Part shown: positions 10,531-21,689 of the stretch, in pieces
Layout: every line of letters begins with the position of its first letter
Position numbering within the stretch: position 1 is the stretch's first letter
NCBI GenBank assembly: GCA_015680685.1
Contig: MNCI01002028.1
Location: 95,750-159,749, forward strand
DNA from: Gnetum montanum
Lineage: Eukaryota > Streptophyta > Gnetopsida > Gnetales > Gnetaceae
DNA: 64,000 bases
Direction of reading: 5' to 3'
Position numbers and translations under genes: made by a program
Notes under the pieces: model-generated
Seen by the model: the letters and a program-made list of their open reading frames with translations, nothing else
What the model was told of the DNA's origin: nothing
Databases searched by the model: none

Positions 10531-11682
10531 AGTCCATGAAGCAAGCGAGCATGATCATTCTTGCACTGCATCCCTACTAGATAGATCTGGTAGGACGTTG
10601 GAATAGATGCAGTGCTGCTACCCCACTGGCATCCTACTGATTCCTCGGATATGTCGAAAGGCATACTACTGACCCCTCGGAGATGTTGCTACGATAGCCA
10701 CTCTATAGTTGCAGCTCCTAGGGTCAACTTCGCTGCTTGGAGCCCCAAAGAAACTATGGTTATCCATAGCCTTGGTTGCCTCCACCCATCATAGCCACCA
10801 GACTCTGGCTTAGCAGATTCATCTGACTGGTTCTTTGCCCAATCGTTTGAGCAAGATGAATCTTGCTATCAACAACAACTTCCTGAATCGTGGCATCAAC
10901 AAAGGAACCCTTGCTTCTTACGACGGTCCCTTCTCCATGGCCCATGCTCTCCTTCTCGCTTTAGAGGGCACTTGTTTCAATAGCCTCCCTAGCAATTAGG
11001 ATGATTACTTTTTCTCTCTGTTCTCTATTACATTTGCAGGTTACTTGCTACGATGGCGTTGATTGAGAATGCATTCACTAGGAGGTGACGTATCATGGCA
11101 TTTTGAGGTGGATGCTTAGACTAGCCTGACTACTTGGGAGTGCAAATCTTGTCTTTCCCTCCATCAAACACCTTACATCACTTTCTCCTTCCCATATCCT
11201 TACAATCACCTTTACCCTCTTCTTTTGTTTGTACAGGATGTGAGCATATAGTCAATTTTTTCGCACCATCATGTCCATGAACTGGTGTAACGTAACTTGC
11301 CTCTAAGTTGCAATAAAAAAAATGGGCAAATTTAGCCAAAATGGATGTAAAACAGCTCATCTAGGCCTTACAAGCATAACACAACTCATCCATGAAAGCC
11401 CTTCATATGCAGCATAACAGCATAACCTCTTGGGAAAACGCTTGTGAAAAGATGCCTAATAACATGTTTGCGAAAGTTTCTTGTACACGTGCTTGAGTCT
11501 TCCCTGAACCTCCATCCTCTCACTTCTTTAAGATCCCTCCTATCCTCCTCCTCCCACCTTCGCACTTCCAGGTTTGACAGAGCGACATCTGAGCAATTGC
11601 CGACGGATGTTGTTGGTGTCTTTACCCCTATGGTGTTTCATATTCTTTGTCAACGTCTTTCGAGTAAGCCCTCTAAACGTCA
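10531..11682 (+). other. 3' untranslated region of element A
   Basis: No coding frame recognised. Parts resemble D at 46740-47630, including the TTGTCAACGTCT block and the CATCAACAAAG-type run into the polypurine tract. Acceptor-like strings TTTGCAGG (11034) and TGTACAGG (11233) are present; their use is unknown. Confidence 0.6.
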
Positions 11683-11697
11683 ACAAAGAGGGGCCAT
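11683..11697 (+). other. Polypurine tract of element A
   Basis: CAAAGAGGGGCCAT directly precedes the LTR start. D has CAAAGATGGGCCAT at the same place. It primes plus-strand DNA synthesis. Confidence 0.75.
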
Positions 11698-13225
11698 AGA
11701 AACACAAAAATTTCGAGTTCTCAATGGTTCAGCAAAATCCTGCGAGTCAGGTAAGGATTTGCGACAGGTTGTGGCTTAGCAAGTTCCTTTTTCAGCTAAA
11801 GGCCTATTATGCCACACTATACAGTGCAACGTAATAGACTCCAGAGGACAAAACAAGATAAAGCATGCGCAATGACAAGCCTTCGACTTTGCAAGTTAGC
11901 TATGTTTTGAAAATTTTAACTTTTAGCATATTACATCACGTTATGTAATGCAGCGTGATGTAGTGTAACGCAGCATAATGCAAGAAGAAAGTCCATCTAG
12001 TTGCAACAATGGAGATAGTAAAATTTCATACCTCAATGGTTCAGCCAAATCCCGTGGCTCAAGCAAGGATCTACAACATGTCACACATCTCAGCAAGTTT
12101 TATTTTTCAGCTAAGGACCTATTATGCTACATTACATAGTGTAGCATAATAAACCCTAGAAAGGCTGAACAGAAACAAAGGATGTGCAGCGAAAACACTT
12201 CAATTTTTTCAGGTTCACTATATTACACCTAGTTACACTATGTAGCATAATGTAGCATAACGTAACGTAATGCAACTAGATAATTGAGATGGCAATACTC
12301 AGGCATTGGTGGTTCTTATGCCACGATATGCTCTCTAGAGTATTACAGTGTAACTGCAGGACAGTTTGTTGCCAAAGCTCTAGCAAGGGTAGATTACGAT
12401 ACATTACGCTTCAAAGCGTAATGCAGCATAGCGTCGCAAGCTTCAAACACAAACACATCAAGTCAACAGCATTTTGTACGTTCAGGACATGCGTCATCTA
12501 AACTGCATTTTTCTCCTAACCCTAACCTTAGAAATACTCTAGTTGACAAGGATCAAAGGGGGACAAAAATCTCTCTCGATTGGCAAATTTTCTTTGTGAG
12601 CAATTTTCTTTCATTAGCAATTATTGACAACTCTTGGCAAAAATTGGCAAGAGAACAAAAGAGGATCAGCAACAGTAAGAACATCAAAGGTGATTAACAA
12701 GAGCTTTTGATCTAAAATTGCCAGCTAGCAGACATTTTGCTTCGGGTCTGACTCCCTTGCACCCAGATTGGCTAGAACAAGGTAGATTGGACTTTGCTTG
12801 TTTCATCTTTGAATAGCTTTCTTGTTCTTGGCATGTGCTTCGTTTAAACCAAATTCTTCCTACAATCATTGTATCAAAAAATAATTTTTTTATAAGCCAA
12901 ATCCCAGATCTTGGGATTGCACACTCTCTAAATCCAATTTATTGCATCCTATCTACATAGATTTTGCAATCTCTTTGAATTGTTTACATTGCTCTTGTTA
13001 CCTTTGAGATTAAGAATATCACATCTCCTCATTGAAATCAACATCTTGCCATCTAGTTATTACAAAATTTTACTGATTAAGTAAGTCCCTGTCTAATCGA
13101 CAAGACCGTTTAGGACACCTCAAATTCGTTTTCTATAGCATGGCCCTCGCATAATTTCGAGGTTGGAACTATGTACATTGAACTCCACTCAGTATTTCCA
13201 GCGATCGATGTTTTCCATCATTACA
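11698..13225 (+). mobile_element. 3' LTR of element A
   Basis: It starts AGAAACACAAAAATTT, where D has TGAAACACCACAAAATTT, so the terminal TG is mutated. It ends CATCATTACA, aligned with D's CAGACACTACA. The U3 part (11930-12440) is rich in GCTACGC/GCGTAGC-like words such as CAGCGTGATG and TAGCATAATG. Length about 1528 bp. Confidence 0.8.
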
Positions 13226-13262
13226 GTCCTCTCCATCATTACTAACATGTTTTATTATATAG

Positions 13263-14463
13263 TGAACACCACTATTGATGCCCCTGATCCTTCTTCCTCA
13301 ATCCGTCTCCGACCATGGACCAAGTCCACCAATAAATTTACCTTTATGGAGGCAGTGGTCAATGACATGATTGATCACCTTAGGTAGATCAATCCTAAGA
13401 TAGGTATGTTGAAGTCGCTACATTAGGCTCTCTACGTTGTTGCATTTTTGCTATGTCATTGTGACTAATGCTCTCCCATGTATGATTAGCAGCCTCTCGT
13501 CTCAATTGGGATCCTAGGAAAGCTATTGAGGTCAACACTATGCCTAAACTTCTATCAGAGGTAGCCGAGGTACCTCGTCACATATACAATAAAACAAGTA
13601 AATGTGCATTGTACTCGACAAGCTCCTTATGGGAGTGTAGGTGTGTGAATGAGGACCTCTGGAAGAGGGTACAAAAACTTGAGAAAGAGAAGGCCAACCT
13701 AACCGCTGAGTTGGGAGACCTCCAGTCTAGGAATGAATTTTCGTTGGCCCATGACACTTGCGATGGCAGTTGGCATATGACCATTATTGACTATGCAAGA
13801 TATTGGAGAGCTGTACGAAGTAAAAATGAGACCACTCACGAGATTATTGAATAACACATGTAGATGGACCTTTTGGCCCAGAAGAACCAAGACTAGAAGG
13901 ATTATAATGCAAAGGTTTACGAATGGGGATAGGCACAAAAGAACCATAAGCATATGTATAAAATGGAACATGCCACCTATCGTAAATAATACCAGGATGG
14001 TTATATTGAGTTACATACCCATAAGCTATTTTGTGATGTCATTGGTGGTTTTGGGGCCTATGAGAAGTTCATGCACCAGGTGACGATCAATGAATCTCCC
14101 GAAAGGGTAATGACCCTACCTACCAGGGAGACCACCACCACCACTTTTTCCCTAGGACCACCCATATGGACAGCTGTGGAGAAAGGGAAAGTTGTAGAAA
14201 GCACTAATCTAGGAGAGAGAAATTGGGCCAACCTCACTAAGGAGGAGATCCTACAACGTCTTGTAGTTGGCATGGATAGGATACCCCCAAAATGGACGCA
14301 GGGCCATCTCAAGTTAGTCACTCTTTATTGTGTCATAGTTGATTTTATGAGACCTTTTGCTGTGATTTTGATTTATTGTTTTATTTTCTACCTTATGCAG
14401 GATCCAAATGAAGGTGCAAGGCCCAGTGGAACAAGAAATGGTGATGGTGATAAAGACTTATAG
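13263..14463 (+). pseudogene. Antisense multi-exon gene, copy B (exons 6-8 only)
   Basis: Opposite to B's gag-pol. Exon 6 13263-13403 (STNKFTFMEAVVNDM), intron 13404-13492 (GTATGT...TTAGCAG), exon 7 13493-14312 (NWDPRKAIEVN, LAQKNQD, VTINESPERVMTLP), intron 14313-14400 ending TTATGCAG, exon 8 14401-14463 ending TAG at 14461. Exons 1-5 are absent because element A inserted in intron 5. Exon 7 differs from copy A by one base in length (820 vs 821). Stops occur in exon 6 (13387) and exon 7. Introns of 89 and 88 bases suit plants. Function unknown. Confidence 0.75.
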
Positions 14464-14559
14464 TATGGTAGCACAAGATTTTATTTTTGTTTTTTGGATT
14501 TAATTTTTTGTAAACATTATTGGTGGATTGAAATTTGATGAAGAATTTAATGTAAAATA

Positions 14560-15060
14560 ATTTATTTCATTATATTTATTTTTTATCTTTTTGGGCCCCT
14601 TGAAAGCCTCTTTTTTTAGTTTTAGATCATTTCGGGCCATTACTTAATGATGATTTTTATTTTTGTGTGTTTTTTTTTTGAGAAGTGGAAGTGGAGTTGC
14701 TAGTTTTAGGCCTTAGTAAGCCACGATTTTAATTTAAGGTCATTCTAGGCCATTACTAGTTTTAGGCCATTTTAGGCGATTACAGTAGTTTATGGCCATT
14801 TTGGGCCGTGAAAATAGTTTAAGGACATTTCGAGTGGTTGCTCGATGATGATTTGTTTTATTTTTTTTCTTGGTATGTTTGTTTTAGGGAAATAACATTG
14901 CTAGTTTTAGGCCATTTTAGGTCATACTAGTTTTAGGTTGTTTCAGGCCATTGCAGTAGTTTAAGGCCATTTCAGGCCATGGTGCTAGTTTAAGGCCATC
15001 CTAGGCCACAATGGTAGATAATCAATGCAAGCAACAGCCATGATGTAAATGGTGGACATA
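14560..15060 (-). repeat. GGCC/TTTAGG repeat block of element B
   Basis: At least nine copies of AGTTTTAGGCCATTTTAGGCC-like units, the reverse complement of the GGCC...TTAAACTAG repeats. They lie between antisense gene and protease, as in A, C and E. From 15020 on, ATAATGCAAACAGT-like short repeats follow (to about 15190). Confidence 0.75.
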
Positions 15061-15371
15061 ATGTAAACAGTAGACATGATGCAAATGCGAACAGTAAACA
15101 TGGTGCAAACAATTAAACAATGTAAACAGTGATCATAATGCTAAAAATGAACATAATGCAAATAGTGATCATGATGCTAAAACTAAGATGGAAGGAGATG
15201 CAAATGTTAAAGCCAAACCTTTATGGGATTGAATTAGAGGTAATCCCTAATTACACAGTTGCTTTCTAACCCATCGTGGGCTAGGCGAAGCATATGGCCG
15301 AGAGGCTTTATTGTGGTATTCTTCAATGTTGTTGTGTACTATCTAAAAAGGAAACTCAACCCACATAGTTT

Positions 15372-15945
15372 ATTTATTTGAGTTGGAGTTTTTGGCCAGC
15401 TCATTAGTTAAGCAAGGGATTTCAACATGAATAGACACTTCACTCTCAAAGATTACTACCTTTGAACCCTGCTCCATGTCAATGTTGTTTATGGCTTGGG
15501 TAGTCACTTCATCACCGTAGATCACTACCTCCCCACCTGCATAGGATAGGTGGATCTCTTGATGTACCGGTGAAGAGACATCCCTTAATTGGTCTAACCA
15601 TGACATCCCCAAGATTAGGTTAAACCCAAACATCTCTTCCATCACAATGAACACTACGCTTATGGGGAACTGGTTTCCTACCACAAAGTTAATGTGAACA
15701 ATCCCTTTTACCACTACACGTGTCTTGTTGAACGATTTTAGGAACAAAGTTGTCATGGGCTTGATTTGATCAACCAAGCCAAATTTTTCCACTATGGAAA
15801 ATGGAATGACATTGGTAGTAGCCCCGTCATCAATGTGTACCCTTCAGATCTTGTACTGACCAACCTAAATTATGATGAACATAGGTGTTGTTGTTACCTG
15901 ACCCTTTTCAGGATCATCCTTAATGGACTTATCATGAAATGTCAA
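15372..15945 (-). pseudogene. Aspartic protease (element B)
   Basis: In one frame with gag. The active site HIDDGATTN lies at about 15840-15814. Then IVEKFGLVDQIKP, SFNKTRVVVKG, VVGNQFPISVVF, MFGFNLILGMSWL and SPVHQEIHL. The stop near 15370 ends the frame before the repeats. The 140-codon stretch 15792-15373 has no stop; stops occur just upstream of the active site. Confidence 0.85.
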
Positions 15946-18900
15946 CTAAGCTAGCCATAGTTCTTCAACCATAGAGGGAAGCATGACAGCTTGGAATGCT
16001 TTCTCTTCAACTGGCATGTTTTCACCAACTGGGATGGATGCTAACATGTGAACCATGGCCTTGCAATGCACTGTGGAAGTCATTATCAAGTCATATAAGC
16101 TCAAAGTTGTATTTTTCTATTTCATGGCCTATTTCACTTGCTTAAGGATGTTGAGAAGGTCTTGCTTTCCATCTTGTTTTTTTCTACCCCTTTCCTCCCC
16201 TATTTGTCTTAGAAGATGGATCTCCCAAGGTGGGGCAGTTCCAAATTGAGAACTAGGCTTTCTCAAGCGGGAAGCTAATGATTGTGTGCATGCATTGTCA
16301 TCAGTTGTTGATGACGAAGGAGCCATGGGCATTGAGACCAAGGGGGTAGGCTTGGGGGGACCTAACGTAATGTGTTCCTTAGTCATCTTGTCCATTGAAT
16401 GCTCTTCCCATTTTTTCAAATGGGGAGGCTACAGTGTAGTTTTTGTTGCCTGACTTTGTGTGGTAGAGGAGCTTGGATGTTTTGGCACCTTAATAACAAA
16501 TGGTGCCTATTGTGTTGGTGCAGGTAGCGGTGCAAATTTGAGCACAAAGGGAGAAGGGGTGGATGTTTGATGAGGAACTCTAAGCACAAAGGGTTGCTAT
16601 GATGTTACTTTTGTTGGCATTTTTGCATTGCGAGGAGGCACACGCACCATGAATGTTTGTTGTGATGGTTCTAGATTAATATCAATGCCAATAACGTTGA
16701 TGGTATACCCCATGTTGTTAGCATTTAGGGGGTCTTTTTAAACATGCATTGACTAGTTTTTGGGATGAATGGAACTACTTTCATCTAGGACTAGCTTGCC
16801 CTAATTGATCATGCATTGAATATCATCTTTCAATGCTAAATAGTAGTTTGTATTGTGACCACATAGTTGGTCATAGTCACAAAAATGTTCCAACCTAAAA
16901 TTTTTTGGAATTGGAGATTCGTTGGGCGTAGCCAAGGAGGGGTTCCACAGAACTTTGTAGTACCTTTGATGATGTTTGATTACCTCTTCCTACATCCATT
17001 TATGTTGTATACACCATGCTCCCAATAGTTGCTTCAAAAGTTCCAAAGGCTTAATGGGTAAGAAGGTATACTTGGAGTGATCTTTGCACTCAATGTTGGG
17101 CCTAGGCTAGGTTGGTGCCTCAGGTGCTAATGTTGAGGACTGATCAATGTTGCTTAAACTAGGTGTGGCATTGGGTGTTGTGGTCAACTTCTTGTTATTA
17201 TTGTTATTGGGCTTGGTCTCGTTGGCTACAATGGCCACTGTGGTTGTTGTGGCCTTGCCCTTCTCTTTGTCTTTCTTGATATGTGCATTTTTGTATGTGA
17301 CATAGGCCGGGTCCTTGCTAACTTCATTTGCATCTTGGATACTCTTAGTTTGAGAAAAGGCTTGGCTAAGGGAGCATAGAGCTAATTAATAGAGCTTAGG
17401 CTTAATGAAGTCATTTACTACTCCCTTAAAGATGGCCAACAAGTGGGCCTCAGTGATAGGCTCATGTACCTCATTCAAGGTTGCGCTCCACCACTATATG
17501 AATCTCTGCATAAATTCTAGCATGTCTTGCTTGACACTCATGAGCTAGTCTAGTGTGACCTCTAGTTTTAGGTTGTATTTGAAACAGGTCATGAACTGAC
17601 TTAGCAACTCTTCTAGGGTGGAGATGGAGGCACATGGGAGTGTGTAGTACCAATCCAAAGCTTTACCTATCAGAGACATGGCAAAGACATGGATGATAGT
17701 GTGTGGCCATGGTTGTAGCAGAAGATATTCAAACCTGAACGTTACCAAGTGCACGTTGGGATCACCCTCCCCGTTGTATTTTGTAAATTGGGGAAGTGGC
17801 ACCCTAGGGGGCAACGTGAGCATAGGCACAACTGGGCTGATAGGGTTGTCATGGTAAAAGATCATGACCTGTATAGTTTTAGAACTAGCAGCTTTAAGCT
17901 GTTTGATTTCTTCAATTAGGGTCTTGATGAGTTGGAAATCTTGATCAAGACTCAAGGATGTTGTAGATGGTTGTGGGGCTGCCTGAGCAACCATCATGTG
18001 CGACACTATTGGGGTGGTGACCTGTCCCATGGGAGGCATTGTTGGAGCCACTCCAGCAAGCGGTGCTGCTTAGGTGGTCCACCACCCAATGGGTGGTGTA
18101 GTTGGGGCAGTGGCCATTGGTGGTGTGTGGGGTTGGCTACTTGCCCAATTGGCAACGCGGCCCACAACCTTGTGTTTGGTTGCACCACCTATGGAAACTG
18201 GTACACTTGGACATAATGGGATGCTTGAGAGGGTTGCGCAATAGAGAGAGAAGTGGCTAGTATCCACCATGCTATTGAGACTGGGTCTACTGCTAGTGGT
18301 GGAATGGATGCAAATGAGAGAAGAGGAGAGAAATTGATGTGTGATTGTAACATGGCAGAGTGTGCACATATGGTAGCGTAGCTATGACTAATGTTGGGTA
18401 CAATGTTGAGATAGAATGGGAAGGGAGAGTGGTTGAAAATGAAGTTGAAGGGCCCACTTGCTAGTATGTTGAAGGTATAGGATGGCTGCCCATGGTTGAC
18501 GAGGGTGTGGGCTGTAGGAGGGTTGTGGCAACCACAAAGCGGGTAGAAGAGAAGAGTGGGTTTGACTGGAAGACCGCGGTGGAAAGGATAGCTGTGGTAT
18601 AGATCTAGCCACCACCTTCGGAGTGGGAGTCTAATTCTTCCTACCCATCTTGGAACACTTCATCATAATGGGATGCTATGTCTTGTTCCCTAGACCTACT
18701 CACTTGCATCAGCTAGTTTAACATCCATTGATATGCTTCAGTTAGTGGGATGGTGAAGTTAGGAGTAGGGATGGACTCCCTCCCATTCCGGTGGAGGAAC
18801 TCAAAGTTATGTTTATCCTCAAGTTCCTAGTAGTCCAAGGGTAGATTTTCTTAGAATTTTGCATAGAGAAAATCATATCGCTCTACATCTTTCATCTAGC

Positions 18901-19030
18901 ACTCAATTGATAGGTGTCGTAGCCTAAGCGACTATCGTGGTGCCAGCACTGGGCTAGGCGATCACTTAAGACCTATCACATGTTGGATAGAATAGGGGAC
19001 ATCTAGGTCTAAGGTGGGAATGGCAGTGGT
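15946..19030 (-). pseudogene. Gag (element B)
   Basis: Gag forms the particle and binds the RNA. From the 5' end: a variable Pro/Thr-rich N-terminus (start unclear, about 19030), then the Gag core with KYNGEGDPNVHLVTF, FAMSLIGKALDWYYTL and STLEELLSQF (about 17880-17545). A knuckle-like stretch EHFCDYDQLCGHNTNYY near 16900 has lost some Cys/His. A linker follows with repeated PFV-x-RVPP motifs and LGPPKPTPLVSMPMAP near 16350. Gag and protease share the frame, so a single polyprotein is likely. The central 168 codons (18051-17548) are open; other parts have stops. Confidence 0.85.
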
Positions 19031-19389
19031 TTCGAGAATCATTTAATGGTGTAAAAATGAAAACTGTAGAAGACAGAAAGGTTGAAACTGGGTACATTGG
19101 GGAATGTCAAAAGCTAGCTTCCTTCACTACTATGCCTACTACACTAAGTAGGACTGTTATGATGAGGGGTTCACTATGCCACACAAGATGTAGGTAGTGT
19201 AGTGTAGTTAATAAAGTAATCATGATATAGTAAGCGGTTGGAGGCTTTCATCCTACCGAGTTCTAGAGGAACTATTGTTGCAACTAGTTTGCACCTCACA
19301 ATGCACAGAAAACCACAAGAATGTCATGTCTACACCAATGGGTAATGCGGTATAGATAGCATGAAATATTACCCATGATATGTAGAAAG

Positions 19390-19408
19390 GGCCCTCCTTC
19401 TAGTGCCA
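19390..19408 (-). other. Primer-binding site (element B)
   Basis: On the minus strand TGGCACTAGAAGGAGGGCC, six bases past the LTR end, identical to D and one or two changes from E. It begins TGG, as expected for pairing with a tRNA CCA end. The tRNA is not assigned. Confidence 0.8.
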
Positions 19409-19414
19409 AGAAAC

Positions 19415-21687
19415 TATAGTGACCGAAAACATTGGTGGTTGGAACACTGAGAGGGCACTAGGTATATAGCCTAACCCCAAATCTGTGCAAGGACCGTGCT
19501 GGAGTAAATAGAAGTGGGGTGCCTTGAACGGTCTGGTCGATCAGATAGGGACTTAATCAACATACAATAACCTTTCGTAAGTGATCATTTTAGAGATGTT
19601 ATGTGCAAGTTAAGTGATGAGAGACAAGCATAAATTAATGTAGAATAATGAAAAATACAATAATAGCAAAACAAATGAAATAGGCTTAAGTGAGAAGGTG
19701 CACCGCCCCAAGATCATGGGATCTAATCCTTGCTTGGCTTAAAGTGTACAACTGATACACAGTATAGGCAGGCATAGCTTACAACAAAGCGGTATGGTCA
19801 CAGCTCCTTGAACTGCTATTGATAGCTTTCTAACAGGGACATGATGCTTGCTAGTCTGCTTGCCAAAGCTAATCGCCAAAGAGCCAAAATGCCAAAATGC
19901 CAATCTTAAAAGCCAACCATAGGAAAGATGATTTCAAAATCCAATGATGCAAAAGCCAATGATGCTCCAAAAAAATCCAACCCCTTGAACATTATTTGCT
20001 GAGGTATTTATAGGGCCATATGTAGGAGAAAAATGTGGTTTGGATGCCACGTGTCTTGGGTTCCATAGAGTGCAAATGTGACTGTGCCAAGCTACTGTGT
20101 GATGCTGTGTTACAGTGTCACATTAGTGTGCTACGCTGCAGTGTGATGAAGCTTGTTATATTGTGACCATACCATTCAAGCTACATGTTCCAAAATCTAG
20201 TAGACTATCATGTTTGTTACAGAGAATGCCAACAATGAATGCAAAGTGGAGCCTATGCTCCAGGACTATGTCTTCCCTGCTCTGGAGAGCAAGGTCACGC
20301 ATAAGGACAACTTTGGGGATAGTCAGGGGGTTCAAAACAAAAGAAAACTTGCTGATCTTGTTCGTTGAAGAAATGCCGAGATGGAAGTGACCATCACCAA
20401 TAAGCTCTGGGGCTACCCAAGATGTCTTGGGGCTTCCACGCAAGTGTTATGCTATTTACACTACCCGCGTATCGGCATAGCGTCAACACCTGCATGCTAC
20501 ACTGTGCTACGCCGCATAGTGTAGCATAGCATAGCTGCTAGCCATGAAAGCAATCTTGCCTAAAAGCCAAGAATACTTGTTTGAGGCCTGACTAGGCAAG
20601 CAATTGTAACCTTTTCTTTCATGATGAAAGGTCCTGGGACCTGCAGAGTTCATCCTTGGGACACTTTAGTGCTTCGTATCCCTGCTATGCTATGCTACGC
20701 TATGCAGCGTAGCACAACGTAGCAACCAGTGTGACATGAATTCATGTCTGATCTACAATGCTTTTTCAAGAAACTTTTCTTGGGGCCCTAGGACGAAGTG
20801 GGATAGGTAGTCTTGGAGGCCAAAATGTAGCCAAGTGCAATCCTCTTGATGGAACCACTTGGTAGAGGACATTCATGCATTCTATCCTTGCTACACTGTG
20901 CTACGCTAGCATCTAGTTTGGCTCAAATTCTAACTTATTTTGTAAACATTTTGTTACAAAATGCCAATCATTTTCTAGAATGGTAGTAGAGCAAACTTCT
21001 TTGATGGTTGAAGCATGGGCAAGTAGGCTTACTCCATCAGAGCCATCTGAGTAGGGGTATTGTCAGATTACATCCTTGGTATGTTGTGCTACGCTCCATG
21101 GAATAGCATAGCGTAGAAATCAAATGAAGAGGATTCTTCAAAAAGCTTGCCACATTTTGCTATTTTATGTTTCTCATGCATAAGGATGAAGTGGGGAAGG
21201 TATTCCAGGGGACCAAGTCATTGTCAATTTTCATCTTTTGTGCTCAATCAGTCTTCTTGAGGCCTGCTACGCTATGAAGCATAGCGTAGCAAGTCTTGTA
21301 GTTAGAGAACATGTTGAACTATTTCACTCATCTTGAACACTTTGGGCAACTCCTAGCATGGTCCCTAGGTAGACCGTCAATTAAGTCAAGTGTCAAGATG
21401 GGCAGGCTAGAGGGTGTAGAAAAGCTATCAACCTAGGAGATAGAAAATTTGTCCGACTGTATGGTCTACCCCTAGTGCCTCTTTCATGCAAACTAGCCTT
21501 GTGGCTAGGTGCCACATTGACTGTGCTACAGAGGTTGACAGGCAAGCTTAGAAGCAACATTGCAAGAATTAGGACTTTTGGGGTGCCATGTCGTCTACAT
21601 GGTCCATCATGACATCATGCTTGTAGAAATATTGCAAAAATTTTGGGACTACTAAATCAAGAGAGTTTCAAAATTTATGGTGTTTCA
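19415..21687 (-). mobile_element. 5' LTR of element B
   Basis: On the minus strand it starts TGAAACACCATAAATTTTG (21687) and ends CACTATA before the primer site. The conserved promoter GCCCTATAAATACC matches D's LTR. It is about 2273 bp, against 1260-1600 in the relatives. The extra length lies in U3 and holds many TGCTACGCTATGC-like words (20100-21290), suggesting internal amplification. Confidence 0.75.
20005..20012 (-). promoter_or_regulatory. TATA box of LTR B
   Basis: TATAAATA on the minus strand within GCCCTATAAATACC. The same context occurs in both LTRs of D, so it is a conserved promoter. Confidence 0.75.
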
Positions 21688-21689
21688 TC

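Larger units (their letters stand above)
1..13225 (+). mobile_element. Element A: Tat-type Ty3/gypsy retrotransposon, 5' part outside window
   Basis: Order on the plus strand: protease remnant, GGCC/TAAACT repeats, antisense gene on the minus strand, pol with RT, RNase H, archaeal-type RNase H and integrase, a second TAAACTGGC repeat array, 3' untranslated region, polypurine tract and 3' LTR. The LTR ends at 13225; directly after it the DNA continues as an intron of the antisense gene of element B, so A inserted into B. The 5' LTR, Gag and left target-site duplication lie outside. The five bases after the LTR are GTCCT; the same five should precede the 5' LTR. All coding parts carry in-frame stops. 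Confidence 0.85.
13226..21687 (-). mobile_element. Element B: Tat-type retrotransposon, minus strand, split by element A
   Basis: Read on the minus strand: 5' LTR 21687-19415, primer site 19408-19390, gag-pro, GGCC/TAAACT repeats, then the 3' half of the antisense gene (plus strand), where element A interrupts it. Its pol and 3' LTR should lie to the left of A, outside the window. The five bases outside the LTR are TCTCC (21688-21692). It has the best preserved gag-pro frame here. Confidence 0.85.

Noticed and set aside
18006-18216. His/Trp/Gly-rich frames on both strands near 18000-18200
   Set aside because: Shadows of the Pro-rich Gag N-terminus of element B.
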